NCBI GenBank assembly: GCA_903874585.1
Contig: CAIQSY010000274.1
Coordinates: 1-6,036 of the forward strand
DNA length: 6,036 nucleotides
Direction of reading: 5' to 3'
Source: an uncultured Chlorobiaceae bacterium
GTDB lineage: Bacteria; Bacteroidota; Chlorobiia; Chlorobiales; Chlorobiaceae
In this document: positions 1 to 6,036 of the stretch, one piece after another
Layout of the letters: every line of letters begins with the position of its first letter
Numbering within the stretch: position 1 is the stretch's first letter
Translations under genes and position numbers: made by a program
The notes under the pieces: generated by a model
Database searches by the model: none
Told to the model about the DNA's origin: nothing
What the model saw: only the letters and a program-made list of their open reading frames with translations

Positions 1-1
1 C

Positions 2-1177
2 GTTTCTGCAGCTACGGCTGTACGATTATCGGAGCTGGGCTATCGCACTCTTGTGCTCTCAACTGATCCTGCACATAGCCTTTCAGATTCATTTAATCTT
101 CCTCTCGGTGCAGAACCAACCAAGATCAAAGAAAATCTTCATGCCATTGAAGTTAATCCATACGTCGATTTAAAGGAGAACTGGCAGTCCGTGCAGAAGT
201 TTTACACCAGAATCTTTATGGCTCAGGGGGTTTCTGGAGTCGTTGCTGATGAAATGACTATTTTGCCTGGCATGGAAGAGCTGTTTTCTTTGTTGAGAAT
301 TAAACGTTATAAAGCCTCTGGACTTTACGATGTGCTTGTGCTCGATACGGCGCCAACTGGTGAAACACTGCGTCTTCTCTCGTTACCTGATACGCTCTCA
401 TGGGGCATGAAAGCTGTAAAGAATGTGACTAAATATATTGTCAGACCGCTCAGCAAGCCGCTGTCGAAAATGTCAGACAAAATTGCGAATTACATTCCAC
501 CAGAAGATGCACTCGACTCTGTTGATCAGGTTTTTGATGAGCTGGATGGCATTCGAGAAATTCTTACCGATAACGCTACATCAACGGTGCGTCTGGTCAT
601 GAATGCTGAGAAGATGTCGATCAAAGAGACCATGCGAGCATTAACCTATCTGAATCTCTATGGGTTTAAAGTTGATATGGTTCTTGTCAATAGACTGCTT
701 GATACCAAAGAGAATAGTGGATATCTGGAAAAATGGAAGAGCATTCAACAGAAATATCTTGGTGAAATCGAAGAGGGATTTTCTCCGCTGCCAGTCAAGA
801 AATTGCGCATGTATGAGCAGGAGATTGTTGGCTTGAAATCACTTGAGCAATTTGCCAAAGATATGTACGGTGACAGCGACCCATCCGATATGATGTACGA
901 TGAACCACCAATCAAGTTTGTAAGAAATAAAGATATCTACGAAGTTCAATTGAAGCTGATGTTTGCCAATCCTGTCGATATTGATGTTTGGGTTACGGGT
1001 GATGAATTATTTGTTCATATTGGGAATCAGCGCAAAATTATCACACTTCCCATCAGTCTTACAGGATTGGAACCGGGTGAAGCGGTATTTAAAGATAAAT
1101 GGTTGCACATTCCTTTTGATCTGAATAGCCATAAGCAAAGCCGTATGGAGCAAGAGTACAATAAAACAACACGTTAA
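2..1177 (+). CDS. ArsA/GET3-family ATPase with C-terminal HSP20-like domain (5' partial)
   Basis: SIMIBI-class P-loop ATPase of the ArsA/GET3 family; 391 residues are visible. The reading frame is open from base 2, and the residues before the GTG at 53 (VSAATAVRLSELGYRTL) are the helix and strand that normally follow the P-loop. The gene therefore starts outside the window and the Walker A motif is lost upstream. Visible motifs are the switch I region STDPAHSLSDSF (about residues 20-31), the switch II region LDTAPTGETLRLL (about 114-126), and a NAEKMSIKET segment followed by VNRLL in the place of the GET3 nucleotide-base-contacting region. From about residue 310 to the end, a beta-rich segment (IYEVQLKLMF ... 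KDKWLHIPFDL) resembles the ArsA HSP20-like domain found in phototroph homologues. There is no cysteine in the visible protein, so neither the metalloid-binding cysteines of ArsA nor the zinc CxxC of GET3 is present. It is probably a cytosolic ATPase for membrane-protein or envelope targeting; the client is unknown. It lies 66 bases upstream of the radical SAM gene on the same strand. Confidence 0.9.
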   Translation, partial: VSAATAVRLSELGYRTLVLSTDPAHSLSDSFNLPLGAEPTKIKENLHAIEVNPYVDLKENWQSVQKFYTRIFMAQGVSGVVADEMTILPGMEELFSLLRIKRYKASGLYDVLVLDTAPTGETLRLLSLPDTLSWGMKAVKNVTKYIVRPLSKPLSKMSDKIANYIPPEDALDSVDQVFDELDGIREILTDNATSTVRLVMNAEKMSIKETMRALTYLNLYGFKVDMVLVNRLLDTKENSGYLEKWKSIQQKYLGEIEEGFSPLPVKKLRMYEQEIVGLKSLEQFAKDMYGDSDPSDMMYDEPPIKFVRNKDIYEVQLKLMFANPVDIDVWVTGDELFVHIGNQRKIITLPISLTGLEPGEAVFKDKWLHIPFDLNSHKQSRMEQEYNKTTR

Positions 1178-1243
1178 GTAGAGTTGAGCATCATATTCTG
1201 GCGATAAAAACAGCACAACAGTTTATTAAAACGCACCTGAAGC

Positions 1244-2629
1244 ATGGGTAATACGGAACCGCAGCAAGTCAAACCACTCAAGTTGCTCCTTGTAGCGCCA
1301 AAAGGCAAAAAAGACTCAAAGTCTAACCAGAAGCCACTCTTTAATATGGCAATTGGTGTTTTGGTAAGCCTGACGCCAGAACAGCATGAAATCGAAATTA
1401 TTGATGAGCATTTCGGCGATGTTGTCGATTATGATGCCAAATATGACTTTGTTGGCATAACATCACGAACCATTGATGCAACACGGGCGTATGAAATTGC
1501 TGACGGCTTTCGAGCAAAAGGTCAAAAGGTCATTCTTGGCGGATTGCACATTTCATTCAATATTGATGAGGCAAAAGTTCACGCCGACTGTATTGTGAGC
1601 GGTGAAGCTGAAAATCTCTGGTTAACGTTGCTTGAAGACGTTGCCAATCATCGCTTAAAACCCTTTTACGACTCCAAAGACTTTCCGCCAGTCAAAGAGA
1701 TTATTCCGCTTGATTATGCACGGATTGCCAAAGCCTCAAAACGTGAAAAAGTTGATGGCACAAAATCGATCCCAATCTATATAACTCGCGGCTGCCCTTA
1801 CGAATGCTCATTCTGTGTCACACCAAACTTCACGGGAAAACTCTATCGTGCGCAAAAGCCTGAAGATCTCAAGAGACAGGTCGAGATGGCTAAAAAAGTC
1901 TTCTTTAAAGCAAAAGGAAAGTCATCAAAGCCTTGGTTCATGCTCTGTGATGAAAATCTCGGTGTCAGTAAAAAACGGTTATGGGAATCACTGGAACTCA
2001 TCAAAGAGTGCAACATCAATTTCAGCGTCTTTTTCAGTATCAACTTTCTCGAAGATAAAGAGACCGTCCGCCGACTTGTTGAGGCTGGTTGTATTATGGT
2101 ACTGGTCGGTTTTGAATCAATTAAGCAAAGTACCCTTGAAGCTTATAACAAAGGGCATGTCAATTCAGCCGACAAATTTGCGCGTCTCATTGAAGAGTGC
2201 CGCCAAGCGGGATTAAATGTACAAGGAAATTTCCTTGTCAACCCCTCTCTCGACAGCTATGAAGATATGGATGACTTGGCGGAATTCGTGAGCAAGAACA
2301 ATATCTTTATGCCCATTTTCCAGATTATCACCCCATATCCAGGAACAACAATGTACTGGGAATACAAAAATAATGGGTGGATTACCGATGAAAACTGGGA
2401 GAAATATAACGCCATGAACTTGGTTATTCGCTCAGAAAAGTATAACCCTGTAAAGTTTCAACACAAATTCCTGACCACGTATAATAAAGCTTACACTTGG
2501 AAAAATATTGCCAATAGAGTAAGAGTAAATCCTTATAAATTACTCAATCTAGTGACAAGCTTAGCCTTCAGAAAAAATTTGCGTGAACAACTTGAAACCT
2601 TTGAAAAAGAGCATAACATCAAACGATAA
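1244..2629 (+). CDS. B12-binding-like radical SAM protein, possible pigment or lipid tailoring enzyme
   Basis: Radical SAM enzyme of 461 residues. The N-terminal part (about 11-135) looks like the Rossmann-type B12-binding domain: a KLLLVAPKG first strand, VILGGLHISF (96-105) matching the usual GG-H turn, then VSGEAE (118-123). The radical SAM core follows, with TRGCPYECSFC (181-191) giving the CxxxCxxC cluster ligands Cys184, Cys188 and Cys191, and VGFES (288-292) typical of these proteins. The end (about 365-461: PYPGTTMYWE, DENWEKYNAM) resembles the DUF4070-type tail seen in hopanoid methylases and the BchQ/BchR methyltransferases. The start at 1244 keeps the whole first beta strand; no convincing Shine-Dalgarno precedes it. 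Because bchU follows 91 bases later on the same strand, a role in chlorin, carotenoid or lipid modification is plausible. BchQ/BchR-like methylation or BciD-like C-7 hydroxylation are alternatives that cannot be separated by eye, so no symbol is given. The fold call is firm; the substrate is unknown. Confidence 0.9.
   Translation: MGNTEPQQVKPLKLLLVAPKGKKDSKSNQKPLFNMAIGVLVSLTPEQHEIEIIDEHFGDVVDYDAKYDFVGITSRTIDATRAYEIADGFRAKGQKVILGGLHISFNIDEAKVHADCIVSGEAENLWLTLLEDVANHRLKPFYDSKDFPPVKEIIPLDYARIAKASKREKVDGTKSIPIYITRGCPYECSFCVTPNFTGKLYRAQKPEDLKRQVEMAKKVFFKAKGKSSKPWFMLCDENLGVSKKRLWESLELIKECNINFSVFFSINFLEDKETVRRLVEAGCIMVLVGFESIKQSTLEAYNKGHVNSADKFARLIEECRQAGLNVQGNFLVNPSLDSYEDMDDLAEFVSKNNIFMPIFQIITPYPGTTMYWEYKNNGWITDENWEKYNAMNLVIRSEKYNPVKFQHKFLTTYNKAYTWKNIANRVRVNPYKLLNLVTSLAFRKNLREQLETFEKEHNIKR
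1793..1816 (+). other. Radical SAM [4Fe-4S] cluster motif CxxxCxxC
   Basis: These codons encode CPYECSFC, residues 184-191 of the radical SAM protein. The three cysteines are the expected ligands of the [4Fe-4S] cluster that cleaves S-adenosylmethionine. All three are intact, so the enzyme is probably active. Confidence 0.9.
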
Positions 2630-2720
2630 ATCAACACAATGCTCCATATCAAGAGTGAACAATATATTTTTGCAGCACAAATAGTAACCTTCTAACAACT
2701 AACTCAGCACCATCAACACT

Positions 2721-3740
2721 ATGAACACTAACGAGTTACTGAAACATAACCACAGAGCCAACGAACTTGTTTTTAAAGGTCTTGTTGAGTTTGGCTGCAT
2801 CAAGGCTGCTCTTGAACTCGACCTTTTCACCCATCTTGCTGATGGCAAAAAAAATACAGAAGCCGTTGCAACCTGCGTTGGAGCAATACCTCAGCGCCTT
2901 ATTCTCCTGCTCGAAGCGTTAAAGCAAATTGGCGTGACGACTGAAGTTGATGGCAACTGGGGACTGACAACATTTGCCAAAACAATGTTCATACCAAGCG
3001 AGGAGTTGCCAAACCTCTACATGATGCCTGTAACAAAAGCAATGGCAAACCTTTCCGACAATTTTTACCTGCAAATTGCAGAAGCTGTGAAGGGCAATGT
3101 CAATTTCAAAGGCGAAGTACCTTATCCACCAGTAACAAGAGAAGATAACTGGTATTTTGAGGAAATTCACCGCAGCAACGCCCATTTTGCGATTATGCTG
3201 TTGCTTGAGGAAGCAAGCCTTGCCAATGCAAAAACATTGGTTGATGTTGGTGGCGGCATTGGCGATATTTCAGCAGCATTACTCAAAAAATTTCCACAGC
3301 TTGATTCTACCATTCTCAATCTTCCTGGTGCAGTAGAGCTGGTTAATGAAAATGCTGCAGAAAAAGGTGTAGGCGAGCGTTTAAGAGGGTCTGCCGTTGA
3401 TATTTATAAAGAGGCTTACCCTGCAGCCGATGCTGTTATGTTCTGCAGAATTCTCTATTCAGCAAACGAACAGTTAACCGCAATGCTTTGCAAAAAAGCG
3501 TTTGATGCGTTGAATCCTGGCGGTAAAGTGCTCATTCTTGACATGGTTATCGACAATCCTGAAGAGCCAAACTTTGATTACTTAAGCCACTACATTCTCG
3601 GTGCCGGTATGCCATTCTCCGTGCTTGGCTTCAAACAGCAAGCTCGTTACAAAGAGATTCTGGAATCAATTGGGTTCACCAATGTGCGCACGGTGAGAAA
3701 GTATGAGCACCTGCTTTGTGAAGCCATAAAACCTGCCTGA
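2721..3740 (+). CDS. bchU: Bacteriochlorophyllide C-20 methyltransferase BchU
   Basis: SAM-dependent methyltransferase that adds the C-20 meso methyl group to the chlorin ring, turning the bacteriochlorophyll d type into the c type; it acts in the cytoplasm before pigments enter the chlorosome. The 339-residue length matches the Chlorobium tepidum enzyme (about 338). A winged-helix dimerisation domain occupies about 1-165, including the family stretch ANELVFKGLVEF (13-24) and VPYPPVTREDNWYFEEIHRS (133-152). The catalytic Rossmann domain begins with the SAM loop VDVGGGIGDIS (174-184), followed by STILNLPGA (196-204). Tyr246 (in CRILYSANE) and His290 (in YLSHYILGAG) fall at the positions reported near the substrate in the BchU crystal structure. 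The start keeps the family N-terminus; the bases before it show no Shine-Dalgarno. The frame is intact, unlike the frameshifted bchU of the bacteriochlorophyll d strain of C. vibrioforme, so this organism should make C-20 methylated pigment (c, or e if a C-7 enzyme is present). A terminator follows. Confidence 0.96.
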   Translation: MNTNELLKHNHRANELVFKGLVEFGCIKAALELDLFTHLADGKKNTEAVATCVGAIPQRLILLLEALKQIGVTTEVDGNWGLTTFAKTMFIPSEELPNLYMMPVTKAMANLSDNFYLQIAEAVKGNVNFKGEVPYPPVTREDNWYFEEIHRSNAHFAIMLLLEEASLANAKTLVDVGGGIGDISAALLKKFPQLDSTILNLPGAVELVNENAAEKGVGERLRGSAVDIYKEAYPAADAVMFCRILYSANEQLTAMLCKKAFDALNPGGKVLILDMVIDNPEEPNFDYLSHYILGAGMPFSVLGFKQQARYKEILESIGFTNVRTVRKYEHLLCEAIKPA

Positions 3741-3793
3741 TAATAACTTCGATTTCCAGATCCAAGGCATGGAAGTATTCTCGTAACAGATTC

Positions 3794-3837
3794 AAACAGA
3801 AAAGTCGCTCAAACACAAGAGCGACTTTTCTGTTTTT
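3794..3837. terminator. Strong stem-loop terminator between convergent genes
   Basis: A perfect 17-base-pair stem (3794-3810 pairing with 3819-3835) encloses the 8-base loop aaacacaa and ends in a T run on the + strand. The core GTCGCTC/GAGCGAC is flanked by an A-rich left arm and a T-rich right arm. It lies 53 bases after the bchU stop and 15 bases beyond the stop of the permease gene on the - strand. The symmetric arms suggest termination in both directions, though the T run is better for the + strand. Confidence 0.9.
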
Positions 3838-3852
3838 ATGCTCTTTCCCTTG

Positions 3853-4728
3853 TTATCGACCATGTTTCTCAAATGGCGTACCTGCGTCACGAGGCGCTGA
3901 AGCTTTACCGACAAATCCAGCAAGCACCACAAGCGTGATAACGTAAGGAAGCGATTGGACAACTTGTGATGGAATCCAACCACTCTGAAGCCATATCTCC
4001 ATTGATTCAGTAACAGCAAACAGCACACTTGCAAGGGCAGCACCAAAAGGAGTCCATTTGCCGATAATCATTGCTGCAAGGGCAATATAGCCTCTCCCGG
4101 CTGACATATTATCGGTGAAGGTGTGTTGCTGAAAGAGAAGAAACGCTCCGGCAAGCGCCGCAAGCGCACCCGAAACAAGCACGCCGGAATATCGCATACG
4201 AGCCACGTTAACACCGGCACTGTCAGCAGTTGGCGCACTTTCACCGGTTGCCCTGAGCCGAAGTCCGTAAGGTGTTTTAAAAAGTGCCCGTTGACCCGCA
4301 AAAACCACAAAAACAGCAAGCAAAAAAAGAGGATCGAGAAAAAGCGATGACACCTCAAATCCAGCAACTCGCGGTGAATTCATGGAGCTGCCAAAAAGCA
4401 GGGTCAGTCCAAAGCGAGTCGCTCCCATCACAAGAATATTGAGAGCAATACCGGCAACAATTTGGTCAGCTTTCAACGTCACCGTCACAAAAGCAAACAG
4501 TAACGCCACAAGCAAACCGCAACCAAGCGCAAACAACACACCCAGCAGCGCTGAACCTGTGCGATACTGCCCGTAAGCAGCACCAAACGCTCCAATCAAC
4601 ATCATCCCTTCAAGCGCAAGATTAACCACACCACCACGTTCGGAAAAGGTTGCTCCTACCGAAGTCAGGGTATAAGGCACCGCAAGGCGAACAATCTGCA
4701 AAAGAAGAACAAGAGGCTCAATTTCCAT
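3853..4728 (-). CDS. ABC transporter permease, YufQ/NupQ-like (nucleoside/simple sugar class)
   Basis: Inner-membrane permease of the BPD_transp_2 family, 291 residues and very hydrophobic, with roughly eight predictable membrane segments. Family signatures appear in order: FSERGGVVNLALEGMMLIGA (28-47), ADQIVAGIALNILVMG (87-102), YGLRLRATGESAPTADSAGV (154-173), then SGALAALAGAFL (186-197) and SAGRGYIALAAMIIGKWTPF (209-228). This pattern matches YufQ/NupQ, the second permease of nucleoside importers, better than ribose-type RbsC. Such importers normally need a BmpA-like lipoprotein, an ATPase with two nucleotide-binding domains and a partner permease (YufP/NupP), none of which is beside it here. 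The gene stands alone: ppdK diverges upstream and a terminator lies just downstream. The ATG at 4728 gives the expected N-terminus; only a weak GGA lies at a useful distance before it. The true substrate is unknown; nucleosides, purines or simple sugars are possible. Confidence 0.92.
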   Translation of the reverse strand: MEIEPLVLLLQIVRLAVPYTLTSVGATFSERGGVVNLALEGMMLIGAFGAAYGQYRTGSALLGVLFALGCGLLVALLFAFVTVTLKADQIVAGIALNILVMGATRFGLTLLFGSSMNSPRVAGFEVSSLFLDPLFLLAVFVVFAGQRALFKTPYGLRLRATGESAPTADSAGVNVARMRYSGVLVSGALAALAGAFLLFQQHTFTDNMSAGRGYIALAAMIIGKWTPFGAALASVLFAVTESMEIWLQSGWIPSQVVQSLPYVITLVVLAGFVGKASAPRDAGTPFEKHGR

Positions 4729-4779
4729 AATAAATCCACAATGAAAAATCCTTTCGGGTAGTTTTTAGGTGCGATTTTT

Positions 4780-4810
4780 ATTAAATTCTGTTTCGGTTAA
4801 AAGTAGTCAA
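4780..4810 (-). promoter_or_regulatory. Candidate sigma70-type promoter for the permease gene
   Basis: Read on the - strand, TTGACT (4810-4805) resembles the -35 consensus and TTTAAT (4785-4780) matches five of six bases of the -10 consensus. The 19-base spacing is longer than ideal. It would start transcription about 45 bases before the permease ATG. The region is A/T-rich, so a chance match is possible. Confidence 0.3.
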
Positions 4811-4822
4811 CTTCACCTGTTT

Positions 4823-4854
4823 TATCACCATGTGTTTCTTTTTTTAGGGTGATA
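4823..4854. repeat. Short inverted repeat TATCACC/GGTGATA upstream of ppdK
   Basis: TATCACC at 4823-4829 is the exact reverse complement of GGTGATA at 4848-4854, with an 18-base T-rich spacer. It lies 25 bases before the ppdK start. It could be an operator or a weak leader hairpin. The arms are short, so chance cannot be excluded. Confidence 0.3.
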
Positions 4855-4879
4855 CAACCATTAATTACTCCTGAAAATC

Positions 4880-6036
4880 ATGCCAAAATCTGAAATTTCC
4901 AACGACAAGGCTGCCGTAAAACAGTATATTTACAGTTTCTCGGGCGGGTCTTCTGAAGGTGATGCGTCCATGAAAAACCTGCTTGGCGGCAAAGGCGCCA
5001 ACCTTGCAGAGATGGCGAACATCGGTTTACCTGTGCCTCCGGGATTTACTATTTCGACAGAAGTTTGCACCTACTACTACGACAATCACAAAAACTACCC
5101 GCCAAATCTCTTTGAATCGTCGATACCAGAAGCACTCGAAAAAATTGAAGATGCGCTGGGTAAAAAATTTGGTGATCCAGAAAATCCACTTCTCGTTTCC
5201 GTCCGTTCTGGTGCAAGAGCATCAATGCCCGGTATGATGGATACCATTCTAAATCTTGGTTTGAACAGCGCAACAGTTGATGGTTTAGCAAGAAAATCGG
5301 GTAACCCACGTTTTGCATGGGACTGCTACCGTCGCTTTGTACAGATGTATGGCGATGTTGTTCTCGACCTCAAGCCTGCTGATAAGAAAGAGATTGATCC
5401 TTTTGAAAAAATTCTTGAAGAGAAAAAACACCAGCTTGGCATCGAACTCGATACCGAGTTCACTGTTGAAGATTTGCAAGACTTGGTCGGAAAGTATAAG
5501 GCTGCTATTCTTGATAAAACTGGCAAAACATTCCCTGAAGATCCACATGAACAACTGAGAGGCGCAATTGGCGCTGTGTTCAACAGTTGGAACAACGAAC
5601 GTGCCATTATTTATCGCAAACTGAACCACATTCCCGGCTACTGGGGCACCGCCTGCAACGTTCAGGCAATGGTTTTCGGCAACATGGGTGAAGATTGCGG
5701 TACTGGCGTTGCATTCACTCGCGATGCTGCTACCGGCGCAAACATTTTCTACGGTGAGTTCCTTATGAATGCACAGGGTGAAGATGTTGTTGCTGGCACA
5801 AGAACACCACTGAAAATCGAACAGCTTAAAGCTGAAAACGCACCCATTTACAACCAGCTCGAAGAGATTCGTTCAATTCTTGAACATCACTATCGCGACA
5901 TGATGGATATTGAGTTCACCATTGAAAACGACGAACTCTTCATGCTCCAGTGTCGTGTTGGAAAAAGAACGGGTTTCGCTGCAGTAAAAATTGCCGTTGA
6001 CATGTTCAACGAAAAATTGATTGATGAAAAAGAGGC
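4880..6036 (+). CDS. ppdK: Pyruvate, phosphate dikinase (3' partial)
   Basis: Makes PEP from pyruvate, ATP and phosphate (reversible) in the cytoplasm; in green sulfur bacteria it links pyruvate from the reductive TCA cycle to gluconeogenesis. The first 385 codons are present and open to the window edge; the family is usually about 870-910 residues, so the phosphohistidine and PEP/pyruvate domains lie outside. What is seen is the N-terminal ATP-grasp nucleotide-binding domain: EGDASMKNLLGGKGANLAEM (26-45), VSVRSGARASMPGMMDTILN (106-125), HIPGYWGTACNVQAMVFGN (250-268), GTGVAFTRDAATGA (274-287), GEFLMNAQGEDVVAGTRTP (292-310) and FMLQCRVGKRTG (354-365). These match PPDK rather than PEP synthase. 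An in-frame TAA at 4862 and no ATG between it and 4880 support this start; the leader lacks a clear Shine-Dalgarno. The ATP-site motif usually written LQTRNGKRT reads LQCRVGKRT here, keeping the Gln and Arg. It is divergent from the permease gene. Confidence 0.95.
   Translation, partial: MPKSEISNDKAAVKQYIYSFSGGSSEGDASMKNLLGGKGANLAEMANIGLPVPPGFTISTEVCTYYYDNHKNYPPNLFESSIPEALEKIEDALGKKFGDPENPLLVSVRSGARASMPGMMDTILNLGLNSATVDGLARKSGNPRFAWDCYRRFVQMYGDVVLDLKPADKKEIDPFEKILEEKKHQLGIELDTEFTVEDLQDLVGKYKAAILDKTGKTFPEDPHEQLRGAIGAVFNSWNNERAIIYRKLNHIPGYWGTACNVQAMVFGNMGEDCGTGVAFTRDAATGANIFYGEFLMNAQGEDVVAGTRTPLKIEQLKAENAPIYNQLEEIRSILEHHYRDMMDIEFTIENDELFMLQCRVGKRTGFAAVKIAVDMFNEKLIDEKE

Larger units (their letters stand above)
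4729..4879. promoter_or_regulatory. Divergent intergenic region between the permease gene and ppdK
   Basis: This 151-base A/T-rich stretch separates two outward-reading genes, so both promoters should lie in it. It contains a candidate promoter for the permease and a 7-base inverted repeat near ppdK, both listed separately. No open frame, tRNA or riboswitch fold was recognised, and no clear -35/-10 pair for ppdK was found. Confidence 0.6.

Noticed and set aside
53..1177. GTG at 53 as the start of the ArsA-like gene
   Set aside because: The frame is open back to base 2 and the upstream codons encode the conserved helix that follows the P-loop, so the gene is truncated by the window rather than starting at 53.
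2..1177. Arsenite efflux ATPase (arsenic resistance)
   Set aside because: No cysteines are visible and the neighbours are pigment-related genes, with no arsB, arsC, arsD or arsR.
1815..2216. 133-codon open frame on the + strand inside the radical SAM gene
   Set aside because: It overlaps the well supported radical SAM reading frame in another phase and its low-complexity, Ser/Lys-rich product matches no family.
1244..2629. Firm assignment of the radical SAM gene as bciD, bchQ or bchR
   Set aside because: The domain layout fits several of these and I see no residue that decides between them, so no symbol was given.
2630..2720. Separate promoter for bchU
   Set aside because: A/T-rich stretches occur but no -35/-10 pair with acceptable spacing was found.
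4068..4367. 99-codon open frame on the - strand inside the permease gene
   Set aside because: It is an out-of-phase shadow; the permease frame carries all family motifs through this stretch.
5285..5629. Open frames of 114 and 93 codons antisense to ppdK
   Set aside because: Both lie opposite continuous PPDK motifs and have no recognisable product or start signal.

Overview
The window looks like chromosomal DNA of a green sulfur bacterium (Chlorobiaceae). The strongest evidence is an intact bchU, the C-20 methyltransferase of chlorosome bacteriochlorophyll c, whose protein closely fits the Chlorobium family along its whole length. A pyruvate phosphate dikinase, used by these bacteria for carbon fixation, also lies here. 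Base composition leans towards A/T (by eye, low to mid 40s % GC). That would suit a low-GC member such as Chlorobium chlorochromatii better than Chlorobaculum tepidum, but this species hint is inference.

Layout. The left half (about 1-3740) holds three genes on the + strand: an ArsA/GET3-family ATPase cut at its 5' end, a radical SAM protein with an N-terminal B12-binding-like domain, and bchU. The gaps between them are 66 and 91 bases, and no terminator is visible in either, so they could be co-transcribed. A strong stem-loop at 3794-3837 closes this block. It also lies just beyond the stop codon of the converging gene on the - strand, so it probably serves both sides.

The right half holds two divergent genes. 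A lone YufQ/NupQ-type ABC permease (nucleoside/simple sugar class) runs on the - strand, and ppdK (pyruvate phosphate dikinase) runs on the + strand and leaves the window after 385 codons. They share a 151-base intergenic region with a possible permease promoter and a small inverted repeat.

How the genes work together. BchU methylates the chlorin ring of the chlorosome pigment. The radical SAM protein beside it is of a kind often used for difficult C-H chemistry, including tetrapyrrole tailoring, so it is a reasonable candidate for another pigment or lipid modification, but its substrate cannot be read from sequence. The ArsA-like ATPase has no cysteines in the visible part and carries a C-terminal HSP20-like domain, so it is unlikely to be an arsenite pump motor. 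PpdK turns pyruvate into PEP after the reductive TCA cycle.

I saw no mobile element, CRISPR array, tRNA or rRNA, and no clear new system. The least explained item is the ArsA - radical SAM - BchU neighbourhood.
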